A DNA stretch of 64,000 nt from Bradyrhizobium sp. OK095 (GCF_900109945.1 NZ_FOBX01000019.1:1-64000), one strand, 5' to 3'. Shown: positions 1-9,332, counted from the first letter of the stretch. The notes: a model not told the origin generated them from the sequence alone. A program made the numbers and translations.

Positions 1-68
1 CCACGCCAAATGCAAAGATCTATACCCAAGCCCCGTTCGGCACGCTTGACTTAAAAGCCCTCATATGA

Positions 69-164
69 GGGTGGGCAAAGCGAAGCGTGCCCACCATCTC
101 CACCATCTGCGCCCAGTTGCCTGAGCAGATGGTGGGCACGGCGCGAGGGCGCCTTTGCCCACCC
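69..164. repeat. Twin-hairpin palindromic repeat (GGGTGGGCAAAG ends)
   Basis: Perfect 12-bp terminal inverted repeats, GGGTGGGCAAAG at 69-80 and CTTTGCCCACCC at 153-164, enclose a second pair (GTGCCCACCATCT from 87, AGATGGTGGGCAC at 127-139). The arms allow two successive hairpins (70-77 with 88-95; 131-138 with 156-163) or one long stem. A near copy lies at 32580-32670. The element fills the space downstream of the binding-protein gene that ends at 191. Positions 1-68 hold nothing I can identify. Confidence 0.85.
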
Positions 165-190
165 TACGGCGTTCGCGATTGCGGCGAGCC

Positions 191-1420
191 CTACTCCGTC
201 ACGGGCTTGTCCGAGACCTCCCAGTCCTTGCCGTTGAAGGTCGAGATGAAGAGCGTCTTCATCGGGGTGTAGTCGTCGGGCGTATAGTTGTAGTTGACGC
301 CATCAAGGAAGAACGGCGAATGGAAGCCGTTCAGATTGGACGCCTTGTTCAACACATTGGCGCGCGTGAGATCGTCGCCGCAGCGGCGCAGGATCTCGCC
401 CATGGTCACGGCCTGGCCATAGCCCGCATAGGCGATGGTGTTGTCGGGGTCGATAGCCGGCAGGTACTTCTTGCGCAACTCCTCGAACGCCATCGCCTCA
501 GGATCCTTCTCCCAGGGGCCGGGTCCTGCGTCCTTGGAATAGCGGATGGCGACGATGCCCGTTGCATTTTCAAGGCCCGCGGCATTGAGGATTGACCGGC
601 CCGTCGAACCCGCCGACAGCAATTGCAGCGGCTTCCAGCCGAGTTCGGCGACTTTTCGGATCGATTGCGACGTCGCCTTGCCGGTGGTGATATTGTAGAA
701 AGCGTCGGCGCCCGACTTCGAGAGATTAACGAGCTGGGAATCGATGGTCGGGTCGCTCAGATCGTAGGTCTGCTCCATGATCACCTGCGCGGTGCCGCCG
801 GCATCCGCCAGTGCTTTCTTGAACGGACCGAGGAAGTCACGGCCGAAATCATCGTTCTGATAGAGGATGCCGATCTTCGCGTTCGGCTTCACAGCGATGA
901 CGTGCTTGGCCAGGATCCGCGCCTCGGTCGGATAGAGCGGCAGACCCGCCATGGTCCATTTGAACTCTTTTGGATTGTTCCACTTGGACGCGCCGGTGTT
1001 GAGCAGAAGCTGCGGCACGCCCTTGGAATTGAGATATTTGTGCACGGCGGTCTGCGGTGCGGTGCCGAGCGAGCCGTAAAGCGCGAGCACTTCCTCCTGC
1101 TCGACCAGACGCCGCGTCGCCTCGACGCATTTCGGCGCGCTGTAGGCGTCGTCCATGGTGAGGAACTTGACCTTGCGCCCGTTGATGCCGCCCGTCTCGT
1201 TCAGCATCTGGAAATAGGCCTCGCCGACGCGGCCGAGCACGCCATAGAGCGAGCCGGGACCGGAGTGCGGCACGGTCTGCCCGATCTTGATCTCGGTGTC
1301 GCTGGCGCCGGCGTCGTATTTCTTGTCCGCGGCCCATACGTAGGGCGCAGGCAAGGTGGATGCAGCGATGGTCGCGAGCGCGCCGGCGCCGAAATCGCGC
1401 CGCGATGGATTCTTGGTCAT
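191..1420 (-). CDS. Tat-exported ABC transporter substrate-binding protein (branched-chain amino acid/urea type)
   Basis: A 409-residue periplasmic binding protein of the type I fold used by HAAT-type ABC transporters (branched-chain amino acids, amides, urea). The start at 1420 was chosen because it begins just before a twin-arginine signal (SRRDF near residue 7, hydrophobic stretch, then a WAA cleavage region). The mature part opens with DTEIKIGQTVPHSGPGS, typical of the family, and has the IGILYQNDDFGRDF segment of the inter-lobe region. No permease or ATPase genes adjoin it, so the substrate cannot be named and it may be an orphan receptor serving a transporter encoded elsewhere. The methyltransferase gene upstream is on the same strand 116 bp away, but a shared transcript is uncertain. 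Confidence 0.88.
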   Translation of the reverse strand: MTKNPSRRDFGAGALATIAASTLPAPYVWAADKKYDAGASDTEIKIGQTVPHSGPGSLYGVLGRVGEAYFQMLNETGGINGRKVKFLTMDDAYSAPKCVEATRRLVEQEEVLALYGSLGTAPQTAVHKYLNSKGVPQLLLNTGASKWNNPKEFKWTMAGLPLYPTEARILAKHVIAVKPNAKIGILYQNDDFGRDFLGPFKKALADAGGTAQVIMEQTYDLSDPTIDSQLVNLSKSGADAFYNITTGKATSQSIRKVAELGWKPLQLLSAGSTGRSILNAAGLENATGIVAIRYSKDAGPGPWEKDPEAMAFEELRKKYLPAIDPDNTIAYAGYGQAVTMGEILRRCGDDLTRANVLNKASNLNGFHSPFFLDGVNYNYTPDDYTPMKTLFISTFNGKDWEVSDKPVTE

Positions 1421-1536
1421 TATTTGTTTCTCCCTGGTGCGCGCATTGTGCTGGCATCCCCGCACAGCTCGCAAGTGGGAAGTCGTCGCTTTGCGACGCA
1501 ATGACCCTCAAATCGGAGCGCGATTAGCGCCTAGAC

Positions 1537-2427
1537 TCAAGTTTTGTCGGCGACGATGACGAGGCCGCGCACCGGCTCGTTGTTCTCGATGCGCGGCGAC
1601 CCCGGCTCCAGTGTCAGCAGCTTGAGTCCGGCCCTCGCAATCGCACTGCGCACATATTCCGCCGAGTGGGCATAGCGCAGGCCCTCGCCGAGAATGATGC
1701 CGCCGCCGTCATGGGTCTCCAGCGTGAAGGCGAGCACGCCGCCGGACGCAAGCACGCGCCTGGCTTCGGTCAGCACCGGCGCGAGATCGGAGAGATAGAC
1801 GAAGGCGTCCGCCGCAATGACGAGGTTCGCGCTCGCATCGGCCTTGCCGCGCAGGCCATCGATCATGTCGGCGACTTCGAGCTCGGCATAGAGGTTTGTC
1901 GCGCGCGCCTGCTTGATCATGCCGGGCGACAGATCGATGCCGATGAAATGATCGACCTGTCTGGCGAAGGCGGCGGCTGCGAGACCGGTGCCGCAACCGA
2001 GATCGACGGCACGCTTGAACAGAGCGGGCTTCCTCGCGGCGACGCGTGCGGCCACCACCGCCTTGAAGATCAGGCTGGGGCCGCGATAGTCGAGATCGTT
2101 GACCAGCGTATGCTCGAAGCGCGGCGCATATTGATCGAACAGGGCCTGCACATAGGCTTTTGGCATTTCCGACAAATGCGCATCGCCGAGCCGCATCAGA
2201 TGCAGGCCGGCGCCGTGCTGGTCGTCGGGATCGGATCGCCACGCTTCCCGGAATGCCACGATCGCCTTGTCGCGCTGGCCAAGTTGCGCGCGGATTTCGC
2301 CGAGCGTGAACCAGGCGGAGGTGAAGCCGGGCGCGAGCTCGAGCGCCTGCTCGATGAGGTCGGCAGCGGCCGGCAAGTCACCCTTGAGCTGGAGGTCACG
2401 CGCGAACTCGAAGCGGCGGTCGGCCAT
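1537..2427 (-). CDS. TPR-containing class I SAM-dependent methyltransferase
   Basis: A 296-residue predicted cytoplasmic protein. Residues about 1-90 form tetratricopeptide-like helices (AADLIEQALELAPGFTSAWFTLGEIRAQLG), and the rest is a Rossmann methyltransferase domain with motif I VDLGCGTGLAAAAFA and the later IGIDLSPGMI strand. The start at 2427 (MADRRFEFARDL) begins directly at the TPR region; upstream in-frame starts at 2463 and 2511 would approach or overlap the promoter space of the divergent exonuclease gene. The substrate is unknown. TPR plus methyltransferase fusions often act on proteins, but that is only an inference. Confidence 0.8.
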   Translation of the reverse strand: MADRRFEFARDLQLKGDLPAAADLIEQALELAPGFTSAWFTLGEIRAQLGQRDKAIVAFREAWRSDPDDQHGAGLHLMRLGDAHLSEMPKAYVQALFDQYAPRFEHTLVNDLDYRGPSLIFKAVVAARVAARKPALFKRAVDLGCGTGLAAAAFARQVDHFIGIDLSPGMIKQARATNLYAELEVADMIDGLRGKADASANLVIAADAFVYLSDLAPVLTEARRVLASGGVLAFTLETHDGGGIILGEGLRYAHSAEYVRSAIARAGLKLLTLEPGSPRIENNEPVRGLVIVADKT

Positions 2428-2525
2428 GAGATCGCCGGAAGTCAGAAACAGGCGCAGGGGCATTGGGAACCAAAGAGGAGTGGATGACGACTCGAAGATG
2501 CGGTGGCGCAACCTATATAACAGGC

Positions 2526-3563
2526 ATGCGTCCGCAAGACATCCTGCTGCCAGTCGCGAGCGGCCTATGCTGCAAGCCCGGCGGCTTCCATATCGACCCT
2601 GTCCGTCCCGTCGAGCGGGCCGTGATTACCCACGGCCATTCCGACCATGCCCGCCCCGGCCATGGCGCTGTCCTCGCGACGCAGGAAACGCTCGACATGA
2701 TGCGGTTGCGCTACGGCGAGAACTTTGCCGGATCGACGCAGGCGATCCGCTATGGCGAGGAGATCCGGCTCGGCGATACCAGCGTCAAATTCCATCCGGC
2801 CGGGCACGTGCTGGGCTCGGCGCAGATCGCGGTGACCTGCAAGGACACCTGCATCGTCGCCTCCGGCGACTACAAGGACGCGCCCGACCCAACCTGCACG
2901 CCGTTCGAGCTGGTGCCCTGCGACGTCTTCATCACGGAGGCCACGTTCGGGCTGCCGGTGTTCCGGCACGGCGATGCCGCTGACGAGGTGAAGAAACTGC
3001 TGGCCTCGGTTGCTTTGTTTCCGGAGCGCGCGCATCTCGTCGGCGCCTATTCGCTCGGCAAGGCGCAGCGCGTGATCGCACTGCTGCGGCAAGCCGGCTA
3101 TGACGCGCCGATCTATCTGCATGGCGCGATGGAGAAGATCACCGAGTACTATCAGAGCCGCGGCATCGCGCTCGGCGAACTCCGGCCAGTGATGGGCATG
3201 AAGAAGGCGGCGCTCGCCGGCACCATCACGCTGGCGCCGCCGTCGGCGACCTCTGATGTTTGGACGCGCCGCTTTCCCGACCCCGTCACTGCGTTTGCGT
3301 CAGGCTGGATGCGCGTGCGCGCCCGCGCGCGGCAGCGTGGCATCGAACTGCCGCTGGTGATCTCCGACCATGCCGATTGGGACGGCCTCACCGCGACGAT
3401 TGCCGCAACGGGCGCCGGCGAGATCTGGGTCACCCACGGCCAGGAAGATGCGCTGGTGCATTGGTGCCAAAGCAAGGGTCTGCGGGCGCAGCCGCTCGAT
3501 CTCGTCGGCTATGGCGACGAGGAGGAGAGCGAGACGCCGCTTCAGGACGAGACGGAAGCATGA
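2526..3563 (+). CDS. Ligase-associated metallo-beta-lactamase DNA exonuclease
   Basis: A 345-residue metallo-beta-lactamase/beta-CASP-like nuclease. The metal motif HGHSDHA lies near residue 39, followed by HPAGHVLGSAQ, ASGDYKD and a C-terminal SDHADWDGL, all characteristic of the mRNA 3'-end-processing-factor-like exonuclease that travels with an ATP-dependent ligase. Start 2526 (MRPQDILLPV) fits the family N-terminus; an earlier in-frame ATG at 2463 would add residues of no family character. The stop overlaps the ligase start by 4 bases (ATGA), so the two are translationally coupled. The role in DNA damage repair is inferred from the family. Confidence 0.9.
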   Translation: MRPQDILLPVASGLCCKPGGFHIDPVRPVERAVITHGHSDHARPGHGAVLATQETLDMMRLRYGENFAGSTQAIRYGEEIRLGDTSVKFHPAGHVLGSAQIAVTCKDTCIVASGDYKDAPDPTCTPFELVPCDVFITEATFGLPVFRHGDAADEVKKLLASVALFPERAHLVGAYSLGKAQRVIALLRQAGYDAPIYLHGAMEKITEYYQSRGIALGELRPVMGMKKAALAGTITLAPPSATSDVWTRRFPDPVTAFASGWMRVRARARQRGIELPLVISDHADWDGLTATIAATGAGEIWVTHGQEDALVHWCQSKGLRAQPLDLVGYGDEEESETPLQDETEA

Positions 3564-5212
3564 ACCGCTTCGCCGAACTGCTGGACCGCCTCGCCTACGA
3601 GCCCGGCCGCAACAACAAGCTGCGGCTGATCACCTGCTATTTTCGCGAGGTCGGCGATCCCGACCGCGGCTACGCGCTGGCCGCGCTCACCGGCGCGCTC
3701 AGCTTCAAGCACGCCAAGCCGGCGCTGATCCGCGATCTCATTGCCTCGCGCACCGATGAGGTGCTGTTCGGATTGAGTTACGATTATGTCGGTGATCTCT
3801 CGGAAACGGTGGCGCTGATGTGGCCGAAGGCCGCGATGGCCGCCCACAACAACCCACCGCCTCCGACGCTGACCGAAGTCGTCACCACGCTGCGCACGCT
3901 CGGCAAGACCGAGCTGCCGAAGCAGCTCGAACGCTGGCTCGACGAGCTTGACGAGACCGGCCGCTGGGCGTTGCTGAAGCTCGTCACGGGCGCATTGCGC
4001 ATCGGCATCTCCGCGCGGCTGGCCAAGACCGCAGCCGCGGCGCTCGGCGACAAGGACCCGCACGAGGTCGAGCTGATCTGGCCGGCGCTCAGCTCCCCCT
4101 ATCTCGACCTGTTCGCGTGGCTGGAAGGCCGCGGCGAAAAGCCGGTCAATCGCGATCCCGCGCCGTTCCGGCCCGTGATGCTGGCCCATGCGATCGAGGA
4201 CACCGATTTCGCCGCGCTCGATCCCGCCGACTACATCGCCGAATGGAAATGGGACGGCATCCGCGTGCAGGCGGTGGCGGGCCGCGACGAGCGCGGCCAG
4301 ATCACGGCGAGGCTTTATTCGCGTACCGGCGAGGACATCACAGGCAGCTTTCCGGACCTCGTGCCGTCGCTGCGGCTGGCAGGCGCGATCGACGGCGAGC
4401 TGCTGATCCTGCGCGAAGGCCGCGTGCAGAGTTTTAATGTTCTGCAACAGCGCCTCAACCGCAAAATCGTCTCGCCAAAACTGATCAAGGAATTTCCGAT
4501 CCATTTGCGCGCCTACGATCTGCTCGGCGACGACGAAAACGATTTTCGCGAACTCCCCTTTATCGAACGGCGCGAACGGCTGGAGACCTTCGTCAAGAAG
4601 CTCGATGATCCCCGCATCGATCTATCACCCACCGTCCCTTTCGCAAGCTGGGAAACCCTGACCGCCGCGCGCGCCGATCCCGCGAGTGCGGGTGCGGACG
4701 AAGACGCGGACGCCGTCGAGGGCGTGATGTTGAAGCGGCGCGATGCGCCCTATCTGCCGGGACGGCCGAAGGGCCAATGGTGGAAGTGGAAGCGCGATCC
4801 GCACATCATCGATGCCGTGCTGATGTATGCGCAGCGCGGCCACGGCAAGCGCTCGTCCTATTATTCCGACTACACTTTTGGCGTCTGGACCGAGGGCGAG
4901 ACCGGCGACGAGCTGGTGCCGGTCGGAAAGGCCTATTTCGGCTTCACCGATGAGGAGCTGCTCCAGATCGACCGCTTCGTCCGCCGCAACACCACCGAAA
5001 AATTCGGCCCTGTCCGCCATGTGGTGCACGAGGCCGACAAGGGGCTGGTGCTGGAGGTCGCCTTTGAGGGCCTGCAACGCTCGCCGCGGCATAAATCCGG
5101 CGTCGCGATGCGCTTTCCCCGTATCAGCCGCCTGCGCTGGGACAAGCCGCCGCGCGAGGCCGACCGGCTGGAAACGTTGGAAAAGATGCTGAAGGCGGAG
5201 GTTGAGGCGTGA
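3560..5212 (+). CDS. ATP-dependent DNA ligase (damage-response type)
   Basis: A 550-residue ATP-dependent DNA ligase. The order is an N-terminal DNA-binding domain (about 1-200), the adenylation domain with the KxDG nucleophile motif KWDG (Lys230), a VEGVMLKRRDAPYLPG motif, KGQWWKWKR, and a C-terminal OB domain ending in RFPRISRLRWDK. It matches the cisplatin-damage-response ligase family that is paired with the exonuclease just upstream. The ATG overlaps the exonuclease stop (3560-3563). In many bacteria a Lhr-type helicase and a PdeM phosphoesterase complete this unit. Neither is found downstream here or elsewhere in the window. Confidence 0.92.
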   Translation: MNRFAELLDRLAYEPGRNNKLRLITCYFREVGDPDRGYALAALTGALSFKHAKPALIRDLIASRTDEVLFGLSYDYVGDLSETVALMWPKAAMAAHNNPPPPTLTEVVTTLRTLGKTELPKQLERWLDELDETGRWALLKLVTGALRIGISARLAKTAAAALGDKDPHEVELIWPALSSPYLDLFAWLEGRGEKPVNRDPAPFRPVMLAHAIEDTDFAALDPADYIAEWKWDGIRVQAVAGRDERGQITARLYSRTGEDITGSFPDLVPSLRLAGAIDGELLILREGRVQSFNVLQQRLNRKIVSPKLIKEFPIHLRAYDLLGDDENDFRELPFIERRERLETFVKKLDDPRIDLSPTVPFASWETLTAARADPASAGADEDADAVEGVMLKRRDAPYLPGRPKGQWWKWKRDPHIIDAVLMYAQRGHGKRSSYYSDYTFGVWTEGETGDELVPVGKAYFGFTDEELLQIDRFVRRNTTEKFGPVRHVVHEADKGLVLEVAFEGLQRSPRHKSGVAMRFPRISRLRWDKPPREADRLETLEKMLKAEVEA

Positions 5213-5243
5213 ATCCGATCGCCGCCACGAAGGCAGCACGCCC

Positions 5244-5269
5244 CCTCTCCCGCAAGCAAGCGGGAGAGG
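5244..5269. repeat. CTCTCCCGC-type palindrome
   Basis: Inverted repeat CCTCTCCCGC (5244-5253) and GCGGGAGAGG (5260-5269) with a 6-base loop, 31 bp after the ligase stop. No T-run follows on the plus strand, so it is not a classic intrinsic terminator. Related palindromes occur at 18341-18496, 20366-20400 and 61052-61078. Confidence 0.75.
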
Positions 5270-5396
5270 TTGCAGCCAGCCCGCCGCATGTTCTTGCCCG
5301 AATTAAAATCCCGTAAGCCGATTGACGCTCCGTTGCGGGTTCCCCATGTGCCTCGCCGTGCCCTATAATGGGGTCGAATCCCCTGAGGAGTTTGAG

Positions 5397-5702
5397 ATGG
5401 TCCAAGACGTCAGAGATTTGCCGGCCGGCCGCAGCGATGGGCTGAACCGCTTTCTCGGCGGCTCGCCGCTGGCGGTCGCATTTCGCCTGGTCCTGCTCTC
5501 GATCCTGGTCGGCGTCGTGCTGGCCGCGATCGGCTTCGATCCCTGGAACATCCTCATCAGCATTCGCCTGCTGTTCCAGCGTCTGTGGGATCTCGGCTTC
5601 GATGCCGTGAACTGGCTGTGGCGCTACTTCCTGCTCGGCGCCGTCATCGTGGTTCCGATCTGGCTGCTGATGCGCGTGTTCGGCTCGCCGCGCGGCCGGT
5701 AA
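5397..5702 (+). CDS. Small two-helix inner-membrane protein (DUF6460-like)
   Basis: A 101-residue protein with two hydrophobic segments (about residues 28-49 and 75-95: VAFRLVLLSILVGVVLAAIG and YFLLGAVIVVPIWLLMRVF). The start at 5397 (MVQDVRDLPAGR) is preceded by GAGGAG at a good ribosome-binding distance. A longer reading from 5322 lacks such a site. It resembles a small family of alphaproteobacterial membrane proteins that I recall as DUF6460, but that match is from memory. The function is unknown. It is followed 21 bp later by the hydrolase gene on the same strand, so the two may share a transcript. Confidence 0.7.
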   Translation: MVQDVRDLPAGRSDGLNRFLGGSPLAVAFRLVLLSILVGVVLAAIGFDPWNILISIRLLFQRLWDLGFDAVNWLWRYFLLGAVIVVPIWLLMRVFGSPRGR

Positions 5703-5723
5703 GGTTTTGGAGGTCCGCAGCCG

Positions 5724-6458
5724 ATGCAATTGCGCTTTGTCGGCTGCGGCGACGCCTTCGGTTCGGGCGGCAGGCTCAACACCTGCTTCCATATCTCGGG
5801 ACGAGAAGCCAATTTCCTGATCGATTGCGGCGCGTCGGCTCTGCCGGCGCTGAAGCGGCTCGAGATCGAGCGCAACGACATTGACCTCATCCTGATCACG
5901 CATTTCCATGGCGACCATTTTGCCGGGCTGCCGTTTTTCCTCCTCGACGCACAGTTCTCGCGGCGGACAAGGCCGCTGACCATCGCGGGCCCGCAGGGCA
6001 TCGAGATACGGCTCAAGCAGCTGATGGAAGCGCTGTTCGAGCACTCCTCCAAAACGAAGCAGCGCTTCGAGCTCTCCGTCGTGGAGCTCGCGCCGGAACA
6101 GGGCCAAAACTTCGGCGCGGTAATGGTGACGCCCTACCCGGTCGTGCACGGCGAATCCGGCGGACCATTTCTCGCCTATCGCGTCGAGGCCGAGGGCCGC
6201 ACGCTCGCCTACAGCGCCGATACCGAATGGACGGAGACGCTCATTCCGCTGGCGCATGGCGCCGACCTTTTCATCGCGGAAGCCTACATGTACGAGAAAG
6301 TGGTCAAGAACCATCTCAGCCTGAAGACCTTGGAACAGCACCTCCCCGCCATCGGCGCCAAGCGGCTCGTCCTCACTCATATGAGCGACGACGTGCTGTC
6401 GCACCTCGACGATTTGGAACATCTCGCCGCCGAAGACGGCATGGTGCTCGTGTTCTGA
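5724..6458 (+). CDS. Metallo-beta-lactamase-fold hydrolase, RNase Z-like
   Basis: A 244-residue zinc hydrolase. The ligand motif is THFHGDHFAG (His60, His62, Asp64, His65), followed by VVHGES, a metal-bridging Asp in YSADTEW, and a last His in LTHMSDD. The N-terminus MQLRFVGCGDAFGSGGRLNTC is typical of RNase Z/phosphodiesterase-like members rather than true antibiotic beta-lactamases. Whether it processes tRNA or hydrolyses a small phosphodiester cannot be told from sequence. The following MATE gene starts one base after its stop, so they form an operon. Confidence 0.85.
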   Translation: MQLRFVGCGDAFGSGGRLNTCFHISGREANFLIDCGASALPALKRLEIERNDIDLILITHFHGDHFAGLPFFLLDAQFSRRTRPLTIAGPQGIEIRLKQLMEALFEHSSKTKQRFELSVVELAPEQGQNFGAVMVTPYPVVHGESGGPFLAYRVEAEGRTLAYSADTEWTETLIPLAHGADLFIAEAYMYEKVVKNHLSLKTLEQHLPAIGAKRLVLTHMSDDVLSHLDDLEHLAAEDGMVLVF

Positions 6459-6459
6459 C

Positions 6460-7785
6460 ATGCACGCGCCCGTTCATCCCAAAGTCGGCTCCCGTCAGGT
6501 GTTCGCCATCGCCGGCCCCGCGATGGTCGCGAACCTGACCACGCCGCTGATCGGCGTGGTCTCGACCACCGCAATCGGACGGCTCGATGATGCCGCCCTC
6601 CTCGGCGGCGTCGCGATGGCCTCCGTGATCTTCGACTGCCTGTTCTGGCTGTTCGGCTTCCTGCGCATGAGCACGCTCGCCTTCACCGCGCAGGCGCTGG
6701 GCGCCGGCGAGACCCGCGAGCAGACCGTGATCCTGGTGCGCGGCTTCATCGTTGCAGGCCTGATCGGCGCGGCACTGATCGCGCTGCAATTGCCGCTGGC
6801 CGCCGGGCTGTTCGATTTGATGGGCGGCAGCGAAGGGGTGACGCGGGCCGCGAAGACCTACTTCACGATCCGGATCTGGTCATCGCCGTTCGCGCTCGCC
6901 AACTACGTCATCCTCGGCTGGCTTATCGGCAAAGCCCGCGCGAATCCGGCGCTGCTGCTCCAGGTCGTCATCAACCTCGTCAACATGGTGGCGACGATCC
7001 TGCTGGTGCTGGTCTACGACGCCGGCATCGCGGGTGCTGCGGTTGCCGCGCTGCTGTCGGAGGCGATCGGCTTCGGGCTCGGCGTGGTTGTTTGCCGACG
7101 CTATGCAGACGGCCGTTTCGCCGTGCCCCGCGCAACGCTGTTCGATCGCGCAAAACTGATGCGGCTGCTGGCGGTGAACTCCGACATCCTGATCCGCACC
7201 GCGGCGCTGATCGCCGTGTTTCTTTTCTTCACCGCCAAGGGCGCGCGGGCCGGTGACGTCATTCTGGCGGCGAATTCCGTGCTCAACAATTTCCTGCTGG
7301 TCAGCGCCTTCTTTCTCGACGGCCTTGCGAATGCGGCCCAGCAGCTCTGCGGCCGCACTTTTGGCGCGCGCGATGCAAAAGGTTTTGCGGATTCGACCCG
7401 GCTGGTGCTGCTGTGGGGCCTCGGCTTCGCCATCGTCGTCGCCGCGCTGTTTGCGCTGTTCGGGCCGGCCTTGATTGATTTCATGACGGCGAGCGAAGCC
7501 GTCCGCCACGGCGCGCGCGAATTCCTGCCGTTCGTCGTACTTGCGCCAATTCCCGGCGTATTCGCCTTCGGCTTCGACGGCATCTATATCGGCGCGACCT
7601 GGGCGCGCGAGATGCGCAATCTGATGCTGGCCTCGCTCGCGATCTTCCTTGCCGCCTGGTGGGCGCTGCAATCGTTCGGCAATGCCGGACTGTGGGGCGC
7701 GCTGCTCGCTTCCTACGTCTCGCGCGGCGGCTTGCAGGCCGCGCGATATCCGGCGCAGTTCAGGGCGACGTTTCCGAAATCGTAG
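6460..7785 (+). CDS. MATE-family efflux transporter (DinF-like)
   Basis: A 441-residue polytopic membrane protein, about 12 transmembrane segments, of the MATE superfamily; the N-terminal PAMVANLTTPLIGVVSTTAIGR and FLRMSTLAFTAQALGAGE segments are typical of the DinF branch. It is expected to export organic cations or other small molecules in exchange for H+ or Na+. The ATG follows the upstream hydrolase stop after one base. It converges on pyrD with a 10-bp gap and no obvious terminator. Confidence 0.88.
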   Translation: MHAPVHPKVGSRQVFAIAGPAMVANLTTPLIGVVSTTAIGRLDDAALLGGVAMASVIFDCLFWLFGFLRMSTLAFTAQALGAGETREQTVILVRGFIVAGLIGAALIALQLPLAAGLFDLMGGSEGVTRAAKTYFTIRIWSSPFALANYVILGWLIGKARANPALLLQVVINLVNMVATILLVLVYDAGIAGAAVAALLSEAIGFGLGVVVCRRYADGRFAVPRATLFDRAKLMRLLAVNSDILIRTAALIAVFLFFTAKGARAGDVILAANSVLNNFLLVSAFFLDGLANAAQQLCGRTFGARDAKGFADSTRLVLLWGLGFAIVVAALFALFGPALIDFMTASEAVRHGAREFLPFVVLAPIPGVFAFGFDGIYIGATWAREMRNLMLASLAIFLAAWWALQSFGNAGLWGALLASYVSRGGLQAARYPAQFRATFPKS

Positions 7786-7795
7786 CCCAGATGCC

Positions 7796-8893
7796 TTACA
7801 TCCCCGGCCAGTCTTCCGCGGTCAGCGTCGCGGCATCCGCGCCGACGATCTCCGACAATGAATCCCGTCCCGTCCGCAACATCGTCGAAGTCAGATCGCG
7901 CTTGATCTCGTCGACGAGGCCGAGGCCCTTGTAGACCAGCGACGAATAGAGCTGGATCAGGCTCGCACCGGCGCGGATTTTCGTCAGCGCCGCGCCACCG
8001 GAATCGACGCCGCCGACGCCGATCAGCGGGAATGCACCCTCGACGCGCACATAGGTCTCCGCGACCATCCGCGTCGACAAGCGGAACAGCGGCCGGCCGG
8101 ACAGGCCGCCCTGTTCCTTGGCGCGCATCGCCTCGCGCAGCGTGCTCGGTCGCGCAATCGTCGTGTTCGACACGATGATGCCGTCGACCTTGCGTGAGCG
8201 CGCGACCTGCACGACATCGTCGAGCTGGGCGAGGCTCAAATCCGGTGCGATCTTGAGCAGTACCGGCGTGTCGCCGGCCTTCTGCCGCACCCGCTCGCGT
8301 GCATCGATCACGCGCGCGAGGAGCTCGTCGAGCAGTGCGCCTTCCTGGAGATTGCGCAGGCCAGGCGTGTTCGGCGAGGAGACGTTGACGGTGAAGTAGC
8401 TTGCGACCGGCGCGAAGGTCTCGATCAGCTTGACGTAATCATTGACGCGGTCTGGCGAATCCTTGTTGGCACCGACATTGACGCCGACGATGCCGCCGTG
8501 CTGCGCGCGCGCGGCAAGCCGGCGCAATGCGACTTCCGCACCGTCATTGTTGAAGCCCATGCGGTTGATCACGGCCTCGTCGCGCTCGAGCCGGAACAGC
8601 CGCGGCCGAGCATTGCCGCTTTGCGGCTTCGGCGTCACCGAGCCGATCTCGACGAAGCCAAAGCCGAGCCGCAGCAGCGCGTCCGGCACCTCTGCACTCT
8701 TGTCAAAGCCCGCGGCCATGCCGATCGGATTGGGAAAGTTGAGCCCGAAGGCGCGCACCGCGAGCTTGGGATCGTCAGGGCGCGGCTTGACCGGCGGCAG
8801 GAAGCGCAAGCCCTGGATCGCGAGGCGATGCGCGTCTTCCGCATCAAGCCAGCGCAGCAGCGGCAGCGAGAGAGCATCGAAGGCGCGGATCAC
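7796..8893 (-). CDS. pyrD: Quinone-dependent dihydroorotate dehydrogenase
   Basis: A 365-residue class 2 dihydroorotate dehydrogenase that oxidises dihydroorotate to orotate in pyrimidine synthesis and passes electrons to the membrane quinone pool. Family signatures include GMAAGFDKSAE, EIGSVTPKPQSGNARPRLFR, RMGFNNDG, NVSSPNTPGLR carrying the class 2 catalytic serine, LLKIAPDL, and SNTTIARP. The short N-terminal helical region is the expected membrane-associating part. Its start overlaps the stop of the DUF952 gene by 4 bases, so translation is coupled. Confidence 0.95.
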   Translation of the reverse strand: MIRAFDALSLPLLRWLDAEDAHRLAIQGLRFLPPVKPRPDDPKLAVRAFGLNFPNPIGMAAGFDKSAEVPDALLRLGFGFVEIGSVTPKPQSGNARPRLFRLERDEAVINRMGFNNDGAEVALRRLAARAQHGGIVGVNVGANKDSPDRVNDYVKLIETFAPVASYFTVNVSSPNTPGLRNLQEGALLDELLARVIDARERVRQKAGDTPVLLKIAPDLSLAQLDDVVQVARSRKVDGIIVSNTTIARPSTLREAMRAKEQGGLSGRPLFRLSTRMVAETYVRVEGAFPLIGVGGVDSGGAALTKIRAGASLIQLYSSLVYKGLGLVDEIKRDLTSTMLRTGRDSLSEIVGADAATLTAEDWPGM

Positions 8894-9234
8894 GGCAGGA
8901 GCTCCGGAACATCGTGGCCGCCATCGGAGCGCATGTTGAGGTTCATCACCGAGAGCACCGCGCCGAGATCGAGCTCGCCGTAGAGATGCGGAAACAACTC
9001 CTCATTGCGCGAGCGCTCCCAGCGCAATTCGCTGCCGAGCACGTCGCCGTCGACCTCGACCAGGAACAGCGCGCGCTGCCCGAAATAATGTTTTCGCAGG
9101 GTCTCGGGAACCTGGGGGGCGGTCGAAAAATGGATGAAGCCGTCGCGCGCATCGTCCGCACTGCCGCGGTAGACACCCTGCCGTTCCGCCTCGCGCCAGG
9201 CCGAGGCCGGACAGATTTTGTAGATCTTGACCAC
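8890..9234 (-). CDS. DUF952 domain protein
   Basis: A 114-residue protein matching the DUF952 family pattern: KICPASAWREAERQG at the start, DGFIHFSTAPQVPETL, and RNEELFPHLYGELDL near the end. The family fold resembles ADP-ribosyl-binding/transferase-like folds in structural surveys, but no reaction is established. It is directly upstream of and overlaps pyrD, an arrangement common in alphaproteobacteria, which suggests co-expression rather than a known shared function. Confidence 0.85.
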   Translation of the reverse strand: MVKIYKICPASAWREAERQGVYRGSADDARDGFIHFSTAPQVPETLRKHYFGQRALFLVEVDGDVLGSELRWERSRNEELFPHLYGELDLGAVLSVMNLNMRSDGGHDVPELLP

Positions 9235-9332
9235 CGCTTACGGAGCCCTTTGAATCTCTTGGGGTTTTTCGTCTCTTACGGGTCTTAAAACCCGAGCGCG
9301 ACCGTAAAGGCCGCCCCCTCCGAACTCAAGAG

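Noticed and set aside
69..164. Possible CRISPR or tandem repeats
   Set aside because: Only nested inverted repeats, single copies spread over kilobases; no regular direct repeats with spacers anywhere.
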